In this document: piece by piece, positions 41,858 to 50,272 of the stretch
Position numbering within the stretch: the first letter of the stretch is position 1
Layout of the letters: each line of letters starts with the position of its first letter
Assembly (NCBI GenBank): GCA_036403515.1
Contig: DASWQV010000034.1
Span: 175,900-239,899 of the forward strand
Direction of reading: 5' to 3'
Source: VRUE01 sp036403515
GTDB lineage: Bacteria; Actinomycetota; Thermoleophilia; Solirubrobacterales; 70-9
Length of the DNA: 64,000 nt
Program-made: the position numbers and the translations under genes
Notes under the pieces: generated by a model
The model's database searches: none
What the model was told of the DNA's origin: nothing
The model's input: the letters and a program-made list of their open reading frames with translations, nothing else

Positions 41858-42535
41858 ATGAGCATGGCCCGGGTGCTCGTCTGCGATGACGAGGAGCAGA
41901 TCCTGAGGGCGTTGAAGGTGATCCTCCGCGATGCCGGCTACGAGGCGGTTCCAGCCGCCAGCGGCGAGGAGGCACTCGATCTGGCCGCGGTGAAGCCGCC
42001 CGCGGCCGCGATCGTCGACCTGATGCTGCCCGACATCGACGGCGTCGAGGTGACCGAACGGCTGCGCGAGTGGAGCGAGATGCCGATCATCGTGCTCTCC
42101 GCGGTGGGGGAGGAGGAGGCGAAGGTGCGGGCCCTGGCGGCCGGCGCCGACGATTACGTGACGAAGCCCTTCGGGCCGCCGGAGCTGGTCGCAAGGCTGG
42201 AGGCGGTGCTGCGGCGCGCAAAGCCCGAGGCCTCGGAGCCGACGATCGTCGCCGAGGGTCTCGAGATCGACCTCGCCGCTCGGGCGGTGCGCCGCGACGG
42301 TGTGCCCGTCCACCTGACCCCGACCGAGTTCGAGCTGCTGCGAGCCCTGGCCCAGAATCGGGGCCGCCTGATGACCCACCGCACGCTGCTGGTCGACATT
42401 TGGGGGATCGGATACGCCGACGACCTGCAGGTCCTGCGCGCTCACGTGGCGAACCTGCGCGGCAAGATCGAGCCGCCCGACGGCCCGCGCTACATCCGTA
42501 CGGATCCGGGCGTCGGCTACAGGTTCGCCGCCTGA
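41858..42535 (+). CDS. kdpE: KdpE response regulator
   Basis: 225 aa from the ATG at 41858 (a second ATG six bases later is possible). OmpR-type: receiver with the acidic pair in VLVCDDEEQ, phospho-acceptor Asp in AAIVDLMLPDIDG, Lys in DDYVTKPFGPPEL; winged helix with LTPTEFELLRALAQNRGRLM and YIRTDPGVGYRFAA. Partner of the kinase 67 nt upstream and expected activator of the kdpFACB genes downstream. A hairpin terminator follows. Confidence 0.92.
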   Translation: MSMARVLVCDDEEQILRALKVILRDAGYEAVPAASGEEALDLAAVKPPAAAIVDLMLPDIDGVEVTERLREWSEMPIIVLSAVGEEEAKVRALAAGADDYVTKPFGPPELVARLEAVLRRAKPEASEPTIVAEGLEIDLAARAVRRDGVPVHLTPTEFELLRALAQNRGRLMTHRTLLVDIWGIGYADDLQVLRAHVANLRGKIEPPDGPRYIRTDPGVGYRFAA

Positions 42536-42583
42536 ACCCACGTCGAGCGGTCGTAGTTCTTTCCGGATAGCGGAGGGAAGTGC

Positions 42584-42598
42584 GACCGCAAGGCGGTC
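42584..42598 (+). terminator. Short hairpin terminator after kdpE
   Basis: GACCGC-AAG-GCGGTC followed by TTTAT, 49 nt past the kdpE stop. It would separate the regulatory genes from the structural kdp operon, whose promoter must then lie in about 42600-42672. Confidence 0.55.
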
Positions 42599-42672
42599 TT
42601 TATGAAATCTGTATGCGGCAGGGCCCTTCGTTCACGCGAGGTTGATGGGGTTGAGCGCACTATCGGTGGGCC

Positions 42673-42798
42673 TTGTCCTTTCTCGCCGACATCTTTCTCG
42701 GGGGCGGTAGTCCGGCCGCCGACGTTTTTGCGATAGCGCTCGCGGTCGCGCTCTTTGCCTGCCTCTACTGGGCAATCGAGCTGATCGACCGGATATGA
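42673..42798 (+). CDS. 41-aa membrane peptide coupled to kdpF
   Basis: TTG at 42673 reads MSFLADIFLGGGSPAADVFA, then a hydrophobic helix IALAVALFACLYWAIELI, to a TGA at 42796-42798 that overlaps the kdpF ATG (ATGA). The coupling and a single helix argue that it is real. Comparable small ORFs occur ahead of kdpF in some actinobacteria, but I know of no function; it could be a further stabilising subunit of the Kdp pump. Confidence 0.65.
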   Translation: MSFLADIFLGGGSPAADVFAIALAVALFACLYWAIELIDRI

Positions 42799-42908
42799 GC
42801 GTCCTGTCGCTGGCCACCCTTTCCGGCGCCGACCTCTTCGGCCTGATCGTCTCGGCGCTGGTTTGCCTCTACCTCCTCTACGCCCTGCTGCGTGGAGAGA
42901 ACCTCTGA
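42795..42908 (+). CDS. kdpF: KdpF small subunit of potassium-transporting ATPase
   Basis: 37 aa with one helix: DLFGLIVSALVCLYLLYALL, ending RGENL, as in KdpF peptides that stabilise the KdpFABC complex in the membrane. The stop overlaps the kdpA start (TGATG). Confidence 0.85.
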   Translation: MSVLSLATLSGADLFGLIVSALVCLYLLYALLRGENL

Positions 42909-44668
42909 TGTGGCAGGGCTGGCTGCAGATCGGGATCTTCGTCGCCGTGCTCGTCGCGTTGGTCAAGCCCATCGGCATCTACATGGCGCGGGTCTTCACC
43001 AACCAGCGCGTCGTCCTCTCCCCCTTCGTCGAGCCAATCGAGCGCTTCACCTACCGGGTATTGCGCGTGCGGCCCGACGAGGGACAGGACTGGAAGGGCT
43101 ACGCGCGCAGCCTGCTCGTCTTCTCGCTGCTCTCCTGGATCGCGCTCTACCTGATCCTGCGCACTCAGGGCGCGCAGCCGTTCAACCCGCAGGGCTTCCA
43201 CTCGGCTCCCTGGGACCTCAACTTCAACACCGCCTCGTCCTTCGTCACCAATACCGACTGGCAGTACTACGGCGGCGAAGCCACGCTCACCTACTTCGCC
43301 CAGATGGCCGGCCTTGCGGTGCAGAACTTCGTCTCGGCGGCGGTCGGCATCGCCGTGCTCGTCGCCCTGATCCGCGGCATCGTCGCTCGCAGCGGCCGCG
43401 CCAACTTGGGCAACTTCTGGCAGGACCTGGTCCGGATCCTGCTCTACATCCTGCTGCCCGCCTCGATCTTCGGAGCGCTCTTCCTCGTCTCCCAGGGCGT
43501 GATCCAGAACTTCAACCACTACGAGCTGATCCACACCCTGGCGGGCGGCAGTCAAACCCTTCCCGGCGGCCCGGTCGCGTCGCAGGAGGTGATCAAGGAG
43601 CTGGGCACCAACGGCGGTGGCTTCTTCAACGTCAGCTCGGCGATGCCGTTCGAGAACCCGACCGGGCTCTCCGACTTCTTCGAGCTGCTGCTGATCCTCG
43701 TCATCCCGGCGGGCCTCACCTACACCTATGGCCGCATGGTTGGCAGCCAGCGCCAGGGCTGGGCGATCTTCGCCGCGATGTTCGCCCTCTTCGCCGGCGG
43801 TGTCGCGGTCGTCTATATCGCCGAGCAGCATGGAACCGTCGCCCAGCACGCGGCTGGTCTGCACACCCACGCGTTCAGCGGCTCGACCGGCGGCAACATG
43901 GAGGGCAAGGAGCAGCGTTTCGGCATCGCCGGCTCCTCGCTGTGGACGGCGGTGACGACCGTCACCTCCGCTGGCGCCGTCAACGCCGCCTTCGAGTCGC
44001 TGACCGGTCTCGGCGGGGCGGTGCCGTTCGTCAACCTCGGCTTCGGTGAGGTGATCTTCGGCGGGGTTGGAGCCGGCCTCTATTCAATGCTGCTCTACGT
44101 CATTCTCGCCGTCTTCATCGGCGGCCTGATGGTCGGTCGCACGCCCGAGTACCTGGGCAAGAAGATCGGCGGGCGGGAGATCAAGCTGGTCTCGCTCGGG
44201 GTTCTCCTCACTCCGCTCGCCGTCCTGCTCTCTTCCGGGATCGCCTCGGCAAGCGCGTTCGGCAGGCGCTCGCTCTTCGCCGGGGTCAACCCGCAGGGCT
44301 TCTCGGAGACGCTCTACGCCTACCTCTCCCAGGCCAACAACAACGGCTCTGCCTTCGCCGGCTACACCGGTTTCGTCCAGCCCCACGCTCCGGGCAACGC
44401 CGGTTCCTCCGGGATCTCCTTCGCCGACCTGCTCGGCGGGGCGGTGATGCTGGGCACGCGCTTTGCCCCGATCCTCCTCGTTCTCGCAATTGCCGGCGCC
44501 CTCGCCGGCAAGAAGGCCTCGCCCCCTGGCCTGGGGACGATGCGCACCGACAACCCGACCTTCGTCTTCCTCCTGCTTGGAATCGTGATCCTGGTCGGGG
44601 CGCTGACCTTCTTCCCGGCCCTCTTGCTCGGGCCGATCACACAGAGCCTGAGCGCGAGGCTCTTCTGA
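42908..44668 (+). CDS. kdpA: KdpA potassium-binding translocating subunit
   Basis: 586 aa from the ATG at 42908. The four selectivity-filter loops are recognisable: FNTASSFVTNTDWQYYGGE, KELGTNGGGFFNVSSAMPFE, SLWTAVTTVTSAGAVNAAFE and SQANNNGSAFAGYTG. KdpA is the channel-like subunit that captures K+ with micromolar affinity. It overlaps both kdpF and kdpC by one base. Length and motifs are normal. Confidence 0.97.
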   Translation: MWQGWLQIGIFVAVLVALVKPIGIYMARVFTNQRVVLSPFVEPIERFTYRVLRVRPDEGQDWKGYARSLLVFSLLSWIALYLILRTQGAQPFNPQGFHSAPWDLNFNTASSFVTNTDWQYYGGEATLTYFAQMAGLAVQNFVSAAVGIAVLVALIRGIVARSGRANLGNFWQDLVRILLYILLPASIFGALFLVSQGVIQNFNHYELIHTLAGGSQTLPGGPVASQEVIKELGTNGGGFFNVSSAMPFENPTGLSDFFELLLILVIPAGLTYTYGRMVGSQRQGWAIFAAMFALFAGGVAVVYIAEQHGTVAQHAAGLHTHAFSGSTGGNMEGKEQRFGIAGSSLWTAVTTVTSAGAVNAAFESLTGLGGAVPFVNLGFGEVIFGGVGAGLYSMLLYVILAVFIGGLMVGRTPEYLGKKIGGREIKLVSLGVLLTPLAVLLSSGIASASAFGRRSLFAGVNPQGFSETLYAYLSQANNNGSAFAGYTGFVQPHAPGNAGSSGISFADLLGGAVMLGTRFAPILLVLAIAGALAGKKASPPGLGTMRTDNPTFVFLLLGIVILVGALTFFPALLLGPITQSLSARLF

Positions 44669-45303
44669 TGAAGAGGGATCTGCTCACCTCTCTGATCGCG
44701 GTGGCCGTAATGACGGCCTTCCTCGGTCTCGCCTACCCCCTGGCGATCACCGGCTTTGCCCAGGTCGCCTTCCCCGGCGAGGCGAACGGCTCGAGGGTCA
44801 GCGTCAACGGCAGGGTGGTCGGCTCCCGCCTGATCGGCCAGGATTTCAAGGGCAACCCCGCCTACTTCCAGTCGCGGCCCTCGGCGACCGGATACTCACC
44901 GGACGCCACCCATTTCTCCAACCAGGGCCCCAACAGCGTCGAAGCCCGTGAAGCGGTGAGGGAGAACCTGGCCGCCTACCTGGACCGTGAGCGCCCCTAC
45001 GCCCCCGGACTGCGGGCCGGCGAGCCGATTTCCGCTGACATGAACCGGGAATCAGCCGCTCGGCTGGTCGTCCCGGTCGATGCAGTGACCCAGTCGGCTT
45101 CTGGGGTGGATCCGCACATCTCGCAGGCCAATGCCTGGATCCAGGCGCACCGGATCGCCGCTGCCCGCGATCTGACCCTGGTCGAGGTCGACGACCTGAT
45201 TTCCGCCCATACCGACGGTCGCGCCCTCGGCCTGCTCGGCGAGCCCGGGGTCAACGTCCTCGAGCTCAACATCGCCCTCGACGAGGAGGCGCCGCGTAGA
45301 TGA
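44668..45303 (+). CDS. kdpC: KdpC subunit
   Basis: 211 aa. N-terminal membrane anchor (LLTSLIAVAVMTAFLGLAYP), then the conserved IGQDFKGNPAYFQSRPSATG and SGVDPHISQANAWIQAHRIA. Placed between kdpA and kdpB, whereas the usual order is A-B-C. The stop overlaps the kdpB start (ATGA). Confidence 0.95.
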   Translation: MKRDLLTSLIAVAVMTAFLGLAYPLAITGFAQVAFPGEANGSRVSVNGRVVGSRLIGQDFKGNPAYFQSRPSATGYSPDATHFSNQGPNSVEAREAVRENLAAYLDRERPYAPGLRAGEPISADMNRESAARLVVPVDAVTQSASGVDPHISQANAWIQAHRIAAARDLTLVEVDDLISAHTDGRALGLLGEPGVNVLELNIALDEEAPRR

Positions 45304-47363
45304 GCGCAGACGCCGAGGCCCGCTCGCTCTTCGATGCCGAAATCCTGCGTCCGGCCCTGCTCGAGTCGCTGCGCAAGCTCGACCCGCGGGTGCAGATGCG
45401 CAACCCGGTGATGTTCGTGGTCGAGGTCGGCGCCCTGATTACCACCGTCGCCTGGCTGATCCAGGTCTTTGGCGGCAGTCCGTTGGGAGGGGGCCACGAG
45501 CCCGCCTGGTTCAGCTTCAGCGTCTCGCTCTGGCTCTGGCTCACCGTCGTCTTCGCCAACCTCGCCGAGGCGTTGGCCGAGGGCCGCGGTCGCGCCCAGG
45601 CGGCGAGCCTGCGGGCGATGCGGACCGAGACCACCGCTCGCCTGCGCAGTGGCGGCGAGGTGCCCGCGGCCGAGCTGGCCCGCGGCGACGTCGTCGTGGT
45701 CGAGGCGGGGGGGACGATCCCCGGCGACGGCACCGTGATCGAGGGCATCGCCTCGGTTGACGAGTCGGCGATCACCGGCGAGTCGGCGCCGGTGATCCGC
45801 GAGGCCGGCGGCGATCGTTCCGCCGTCACCGGCGGCACCCGGGTCCTCTCCGACCGGATCGTGGTCGAGATCACCCAGGAGCCGGGCAAATCGTTCCTCG
45901 ACCGGATGATCGCCCTGGTCGAGGGCGCCTCGCGGCGCAAGACGCCGAATGAGATCGCGCTCGGCATCCTGCTCGCCGCCCTGACCCTGGTCTTCATCGC
46001 CGTGGTCGTCTCGCTGCGCCCCTTCGCGCTCTTCGCCGGCACCGAACTCTCGGAGGTGACGCTGATCGCGCTGTTGGTGGCGCTGATTCCGACCACGATC
46101 GGCGCCCTGCTCTCGGCGATCGGCATCGCTGGCATGGACCGGCTCGTGCGCCGCAACGTGCTGGCGCTCTCCGGCCGCGCGGTCGAGGCCTCAGGCGATT
46201 GCGACGTGCTGCTGCTCGACAAGACCGGGACGATCACGCTCGGCAATCGCGAGGCGACCGCATTCATCCCGATGCCGGGGGTCGAGGAGGGCGAGCTCGC
46301 CGAGGCGGCGCAGATGTCCTCGCTTGCCGACGAGACGCCCGAGGGCCGTTCGATCGTCGTCCTTGCCAAGGGCTTCGGCATCCGCGAGCACGACTTCGCC
46401 GGCCACGAGCCCGACTTCGTCCCCTTCACCGCCCAGACCAGGATGAGCGGGGTCGACTACAACGGCACCCGCCTGCGCAAGGGGGCCGGCGACGCGATCC
46501 AGGCCTGGGTGGTCGAGGAGGGAGGCCGGGCGCCGGTCGAGCTGGTTGCTCAACTGGATCGGATCGGCCGCGAGGGCGGCACCCCGCTGGCCGTCGCCCG
46601 CAACGAGCGCGTGCTCGGGGTGGTCTACCTCAAGGACGTCGTCAAGGAGGGAATGCGCGCCCGCTTCGACCAGCTGCGGGCGATGGGCATCCGCACGATC
46701 ATGGTCACCGGCGACAACCGACTGACCGCGGCGAAGATCGCCGAGGAGGCCGGTGTCGACGACTTCCTCGCCGAAGCGACTCCCGAGCGCAAGCTGGAGC
46801 TGATCAAGGAGCAGCAGGCGGACGGTCGCCTGGTCGCGATGACGGGAGACGGCACCAACGACGCTCCCGCGCTGGCCCAGGCCGACGTCGGCGTGGCGAT
46901 GAACACTGGCACCCAGGCGGCGCGCGAGGCGGGCAACATGGTCGACCTCGACTCCAATCCAACGAAGCTGATCGAGATCGTCGAGGTGGGCAAGCAGCTG
47001 CTGATCACCCGGGGCGCCCTGACCACCTTCTCGATCGCCAACGACGTCGCCAAGTACTTCGCGATCCTGCCGGCGATGTTTGCCGGCACCTACGCCCTGG
47101 CTGGCCGGCGGGGCCCCCTCGACGCGCTCAACGTGATGTCGCTGGGCACGCCGCGCTCGGCGATCCTCTCGGCGGTGATCTTCAACGCGCTGATCATCCC
47201 GCTGCTGATCCCGCTCTCCCTGCGCGGCGTCCGCTACCGGCCGATCGGCGCCACCGGGCTGCTGCGCCGCAACCTGCTGATCTACGGCCTCGGCGGACTC
47301 GCCCTGCCCTTCGTCGCGATCAAGCTGATCGACCTCGTCGTCCACAACCTGCTCGGAGCCTGA
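45300..47363 (+). CDS. kdpB: KdpB P-type ATPase catalytic subunit
   Basis: 687 aa. Phosphorylation motif DKTGTITLGN, actuator loop TGESAPVI, hinge VTGDNRLTAAKIAEEAGVDD and TGDGTNDAPALAQADVGVAM are intact. It hydrolyses ATP to drive K+ into the KdpA path. It is the last of the structural genes here, followed after 10 nt by the KdpD sensor-half gene. Confidence 0.97.
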   Translation: MSADAEARSLFDAEILRPALLESLRKLDPRVQMRNPVMFVVEVGALITTVAWLIQVFGGSPLGGGHEPAWFSFSVSLWLWLTVVFANLAEALAEGRGRAQAASLRAMRTETTARLRSGGEVPAAELARGDVVVVEAGGTIPGDGTVIEGIASVDESAITGESAPVIREAGGDRSAVTGGTRVLSDRIVVEITQEPGKSFLDRMIALVEGASRRKTPNEIALGILLAALTLVFIAVVVSLRPFALFAGTELSEVTLIALLVALIPTTIGALLSAIGIAGMDRLVRRNVLALSGRAVEASGDCDVLLLDKTGTITLGNREATAFIPMPGVEEGELAEAAQMSSLADETPEGRSIVVLAKGFGIREHDFAGHEPDFVPFTAQTRMSGVDYNGTRLRKGAGDAIQAWVVEEGGRAPVELVAQLDRIGREGGTPLAVARNERVLGVVYLKDVVKEGMRARFDQLRAMGIRTIMVTGDNRLTAAKIAEEAGVDDFLAEATPERKLELIKEQQADGRLVAMTGDGTNDAPALAQADVGVAMNTGTQAAREAGNMVDLDSNPTKLIEIVEVGKQLLITRGALTTFSIANDVAKYFAILPAMFAGTYALAGRRGPLDALNVMSLGTPRSAILSAVIFNALIIPLLIPLSLRGVRYRPIGATGLLRRNLLIYGLGGLALPFVAIKLIDLVVHNLLGA

Positions 47364-47373
47364 GCGAGGCGGC

Positions 47374-48498
47374 ATGCCGAGGGGCCGCTACAAGATCTTC
47401 CTCGGCATGGCGGCGGGCGTCGGCAAGACCTACCGGATGCTGCAGGAGGGTCATGCCGAAGCCGCCGCCGGCCGCGACGTCGCGATCGGCTACCTGGAGC
47501 CGCACAGGCGCGAGGAGACGAGCGACCAGGCGCGCGGCCTCGAGGTGGTGCCGCGCCGCCCCGTCACCTATCGAGATGTCGGCGTCGAGGAGATCGACCT
47601 GCCGGCGCTGCTTGCCCGCGCGCCGGAGCTGGCGTTGATCGACGAGCTAGCCCATACCAACGCCCCCGGCCTCGAGCATGAGAAGCGTTACGAAGACATC
47701 GCCGCCGTCCTGGCGGCCGGGATCGACGTCTTCTCGACCGTCAACGTCCAGCACCTCGAGTCGCTCAACGACCAGGTCACCGAGCTGACCGGCGTGCGGG
47801 TGCGCGAGACGGTCCCCGACTCTGTGCTGGGAACGGCCGACGAGGTGGTGCTGATCGACCTCACTCCGGAGGCGCTGGTGGCGCGGCTGCGGGCGGGCAA
47901 GATCTACCCCGGCGAGAACATCGATACCGCCCTCGACAACTTTTTCCGGATCGAGAACCTGGCGGCCCTGCGCGAGGTCAGCCTGCGCCAGGTCGCCGAG
48001 GACGTCGAGTCCAAGCGGCTGACCATGGACACCGGCGAGCAATTGGGGACCCGTGAGGAGCGCGTCGTCGTCGAGGCGCCGAAGGCGGTCGGCGAGCGGG
48101 TGCTTGCCCTGGTCCGGCCAACGCCGAGCTCGCAGCGGCTCGTGCGCCGCGCCTGGCGTTCGGCCCAGCGGCTCGGCACCGACCTCGACCTGCTCTGGGT
48201 CAAGCCGCCCGGCGGCCCGATCGAGGGAGAGGTCGAGCGTCAGGTGACGGCGCTGCGCCAACTCGCCTCGGTGCTCGGCGCGACCCTGCTGATCGAGGAG
48301 CACGACGACCTCGTCGCGGCGACGGCGCGGGTCGTGCGTGAACGCGGCAGCACCTACCTGATGGTCGGCGAGTCACTGCCGCGGCGCGGCCTGGCCCGTC
48401 TGCGCGAGCCGCTTCCCCAGCGGCTGATGAACGCCACTCCGGCGGGGGTCGACGTGCGGATCGTCGCCCACCGCACCGACAACGGGGAGGCGAGATGA
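47374..48498 (+). CDS. kdpD: KdpD N-terminal-half sensor protein (KdpD domain plus USP)
   Basis: 374 aa. KdpD sensor domain with Walker-A-like GMAAGVGKTYRMLQEGHAEA, IGYLEPHRREET, LIDELAHTNAPGLEHEKRYE and DVFSTVNVQHLESLNDQ, followed by a universal-stress-protein-like domain (ALVRPTPSSQRLVRRAWRSA, LMVGESLPRRGLARL). It has no membrane helices and no kinase core: these are encoded 6.7 kb upstream. The two halves presumably assemble. The stop overlaps the next gene (ATGA). Confidence 0.92.
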   Translation: MPRGRYKIFLGMAAGVGKTYRMLQEGHAEAAAGRDVAIGYLEPHRREETSDQARGLEVVPRRPVTYRDVGVEEIDLPALLARAPELALIDELAHTNAPGLEHEKRYEDIAAVLAAGIDVFSTVNVQHLESLNDQVTELTGVRVRETVPDSVLGTADEVVLIDLTPEALVARLRAGKIYPGENIDTALDNFFRIENLAALREVSLRQVAEDVESKRLTMDTGEQLGTREERVVVEAPKAVGERVLALVRPTPSSQRLVRRAWRSAQRLGTDLDLLWVKPPGGPIEGEVERQVTALRQLASVLGATLLIEEHDDLVAATARVVRERGSTYLMVGESLPRRGLARLREPLPQRLMNATPAGVDVRIVAHRTDNGEAR

Positions 48499-49037
48499 TC
48501 GAGCACTTCCTGGTCGGATTCGCCCTCCTGCTCGGCCTCTCCGGCGGCTACCTGATCGCCAGTTCCCGCTGGCGCGGCAAACGCTCCGAGCGCCCCCAGG
48601 CGGTGCGCCAGATCCTCCTGCCCTTCACCGGCACGGAGATATCCCGCCGTGCGGTCGACGCCGCCCTGCGCCTGGCCCGAGCCGAGGAAGCGACACTCAT
48701 GCCCGCCTACCTTGCCGCCGTTCCCAAGCAACTGCCGCTCGAGTGCGCGATTCCCAAGGAGGCGGCGAAGGCGATGGCGATGCTGGAGGCGATCGAACAG
48801 CGCGCGACCGGACAGGGCGTGCCGGTCGACGCCCGGATCGAGCGCGGCCGCAGCTACCGACACGCCCTGCGGCGCCTGCTCGAGGAGGAGCAGTTCGACC
48901 GCGTCGTCGTCCCGGCGACCTCGGCCGGGGGCACCGGTCTCTCCGGCGAGGACATGGTCTGGCTGCTGCAGCGCGCCCCGGCCGAGGTCTTGATCCTGCG
49001 GCCAGGACCCGAAGACCGCTCCCTCGTCGCCGCTTGA
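48495..49037 (+). CDS. Membrane-anchored universal stress protein
   Basis: 180 aa. One N-terminal membrane helix (HFLVGFALLLGLSGGYLIAS), then a USP fold: QILLPFTGTEISRRAVDAAL, VDARIERGRSYRHALRRLLE, VWLLQRAPAEVLILRPG. A complete ATP-binding GxxG(9)G(S/T) motif is not seen (VVPATSAGGTG instead). Coupled to the KdpD sensor half, so it may participate in potassium or turgor signalling. Confidence 0.82.
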   Translation: MIEHFLVGFALLLGLSGGYLIASSRWRGKRSERPQAVRQILLPFTGTEISRRAVDAALRLARAEEATLMPAYLAAVPKQLPLECAIPKEAAKAMAMLEAIEQRATGQGVPVDARIERGRSYRHALRRLLEEEQFDRVVVPATSAGGTGLSGEDMVWLLQRAPAEVLILRPGPEDRSLVAA

Positions 49038-49052
49038 TCTGCGTCCCCGGCG

Positions 49053-49099
49053 TTCCGGTGCGCCTTATCCCCCTTATACGGGGATAAGGCGCACCGGAA
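49053..49099. repeat. 47-bp palindromic repeat, copy 3
   Basis: The most symmetrical copy: arms TTCCGGTGCGCCTTATCCCC and GGGGATAAGGCGCACCGGAA around a 7-base loop. It lies 15 nt after the stop of the last kdp-linked gene and before the sulfate operon promoter. Confidence 0.9.
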
Positions 49100-49165
49100 A
49101 CGGGGCCTCGAACCTTTTCGACTTTGCCGATCGACATTGTGCTACCTTGCCAGGCTCGCTTTTAG

Positions 49166-49196
49166 AAGTAAGTCAGTCAGAAAAGCAAGTTAGTCA
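49166..49196 (+). promoter_or_regulatory. Two 10-bp direct repeats, 21-bp period, in sulfate operon leader
   Basis: AAGTAAGTCA (49166-49175) and AAGTTAGTCA (49187-49196) lie on the same helix face just upstream of the AGGAAGGA ribosome site of the substrate-binding gene. Candidate operator for a sulfur-responsive regulator; no such regulator gene is present in the window. Confidence 0.5.
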
Positions 49197-49216
49197 ACAT
49201 AGGAAGGAATCCGTTT

Positions 49217-50269
49217 ATGCGGAACGCTCGCAAGGTAACCCGGCGGCGAGGCGTTAACGCGGCCCCCGTGGCCGCTCTTTTCGCGCTGCTCCTCGCAGTT
49301 CTCGTCGCTGGCTGTGGCAGTAGCTCCAACGACTCCAGCGCAAGCTCCTCGGGCGGAGGCAAGCTCGACGTGGTCGGCTACTCCACTCCCGAATCCGTCT
49401 ACCAGGAAAGCCTGGAGCCGGCGTTCGAAAAGACTTCGGCGGGCAGTGGTGTCAGCTTCAGCAACTCGTTCGGCGCTTCCGGCGACCAGAGCCGCGCCGT
49501 CGTGGCCGGTCAGCCCGCATCCGTCGTCCACTTCTCTCAGGCCGGCGACATGGAACGCCTCGTCGAAGAAGGCGAACTCGTCTCCAAAGACTGGGAAAAG
49601 CAGCCGCACGGCGGTATCGCCACCGACTCGGTCGTCGTGCTCGTGGTCCGCAAAGGCAACCCGAAGGGCATCCAGTCCTTCGATGACCTGCAGAGCCAGG
49701 ACGTCGGCATCGTCACGCCGAACCCGTTCAGCTCCGGCTCTGCCCGCTGGAACATCATGGCCGTCTACGGGACCGCGATCAACGAGGGCAAGTCCCCCGC
49801 GCAGGCACTCGAAGCGGTGAAGACGGTGCTCGAAAAGACCGAAGCGCAGCCGGGCAGCGGTCGCGACGCGCTCGCCGCCTTCACCCAGGGCGAGGGCGAC
49901 GTGCTGCTCAGCTATGAGAACGAGGCGATCAAGGCCGAAAAAGAAGGCGAAGACGTCGAATACGTCGTCCCCGACTCGACCCTGCTGATCGAAACTCCGA
50001 TCGCGGTCACCGAAAGCGCTCCGGAGCCCGCGGCTGAAGAATTCCTCAAGTTCCTCTGGTCCGACGAAGGCCAGGAAATCTGGGCCGAAAACGGCTACCG
50101 CCCGGTCAACCCGAAGCTGGTCGACGCGAAACAGTTCCCGACGCCCAAGGAACTGTTCAAGATCAGCCAGTTCGGCGGCTGGGGCAAGGTCAACGACGAA
50201 TTCTTCGACGACGAAACCGGTTCCGTCGCGAAGATCGAGGGCGAACTCGGAGTGTCCACCTCGGGCTGA
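49217..50269 (+). CDS. sbp: Sulfate/thiosulfate-binding lipoprotein
   Basis: 350 aa. Lipobox LVAGC with Cys near residue 33 after a hydrophobic signal. Sulfate-binding-protein features: LDVVGYSTPESVYQESLEPA, FGASGDQSRAVVAGQPASVV, VTPNPFSSGSARWNIMAVYG and FLWSDEGQEIWAENGYRPV. The lipidated receptor delivers sulfate to the CysTWA transporter encoded immediately downstream (3-nt gap). A strong AGGAAGGA ribosome site precedes the ATG. Confidence 0.92.
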   Translation: MRNARKVTRRRGVNAAPVAALFALLLAVLVAGCGSSSNDSSASSSGGGKLDVVGYSTPESVYQESLEPAFEKTSAGSGVSFSNSFGASGDQSRAVVAGQPASVVHFSQAGDMERLVEEGELVSKDWEKQPHGGIATDSVVVLVVRKGNPKGIQSFDDLQSQDVGIVTPNPFSSGSARWNIMAVYGTAINEGKSPAQALEAVKTVLEKTEAQPGSGRDALAAFTQGEGDVLLSYENEAIKAEKEGEDVEYVVPDSTLLIETPIAVTESAPEPAAEEFLKFLWSDEGQEIWAENGYRPVNPKLVDAKQFPTPKELFKISQFGGWGKVNDEFFDDETGSVAKIEGELGVSTSG

Positions 50270-50272
50270 CCG

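Noticed and set aside
42536..42672. Possible c-di-AMP (ydaO) riboswitch ahead of the kdp structural genes
   Set aside because: Such riboswitches often precede potassium-uptake genes, but none of the conserved ydaO blocks is visible; only a short hairpin terminator is seen.
46191..47375. Long frames on both strands overlapping kdpB
   Set aside because: KdpB motifs are complete in one frame; the others show only Arg/Gly-rich low complexity.
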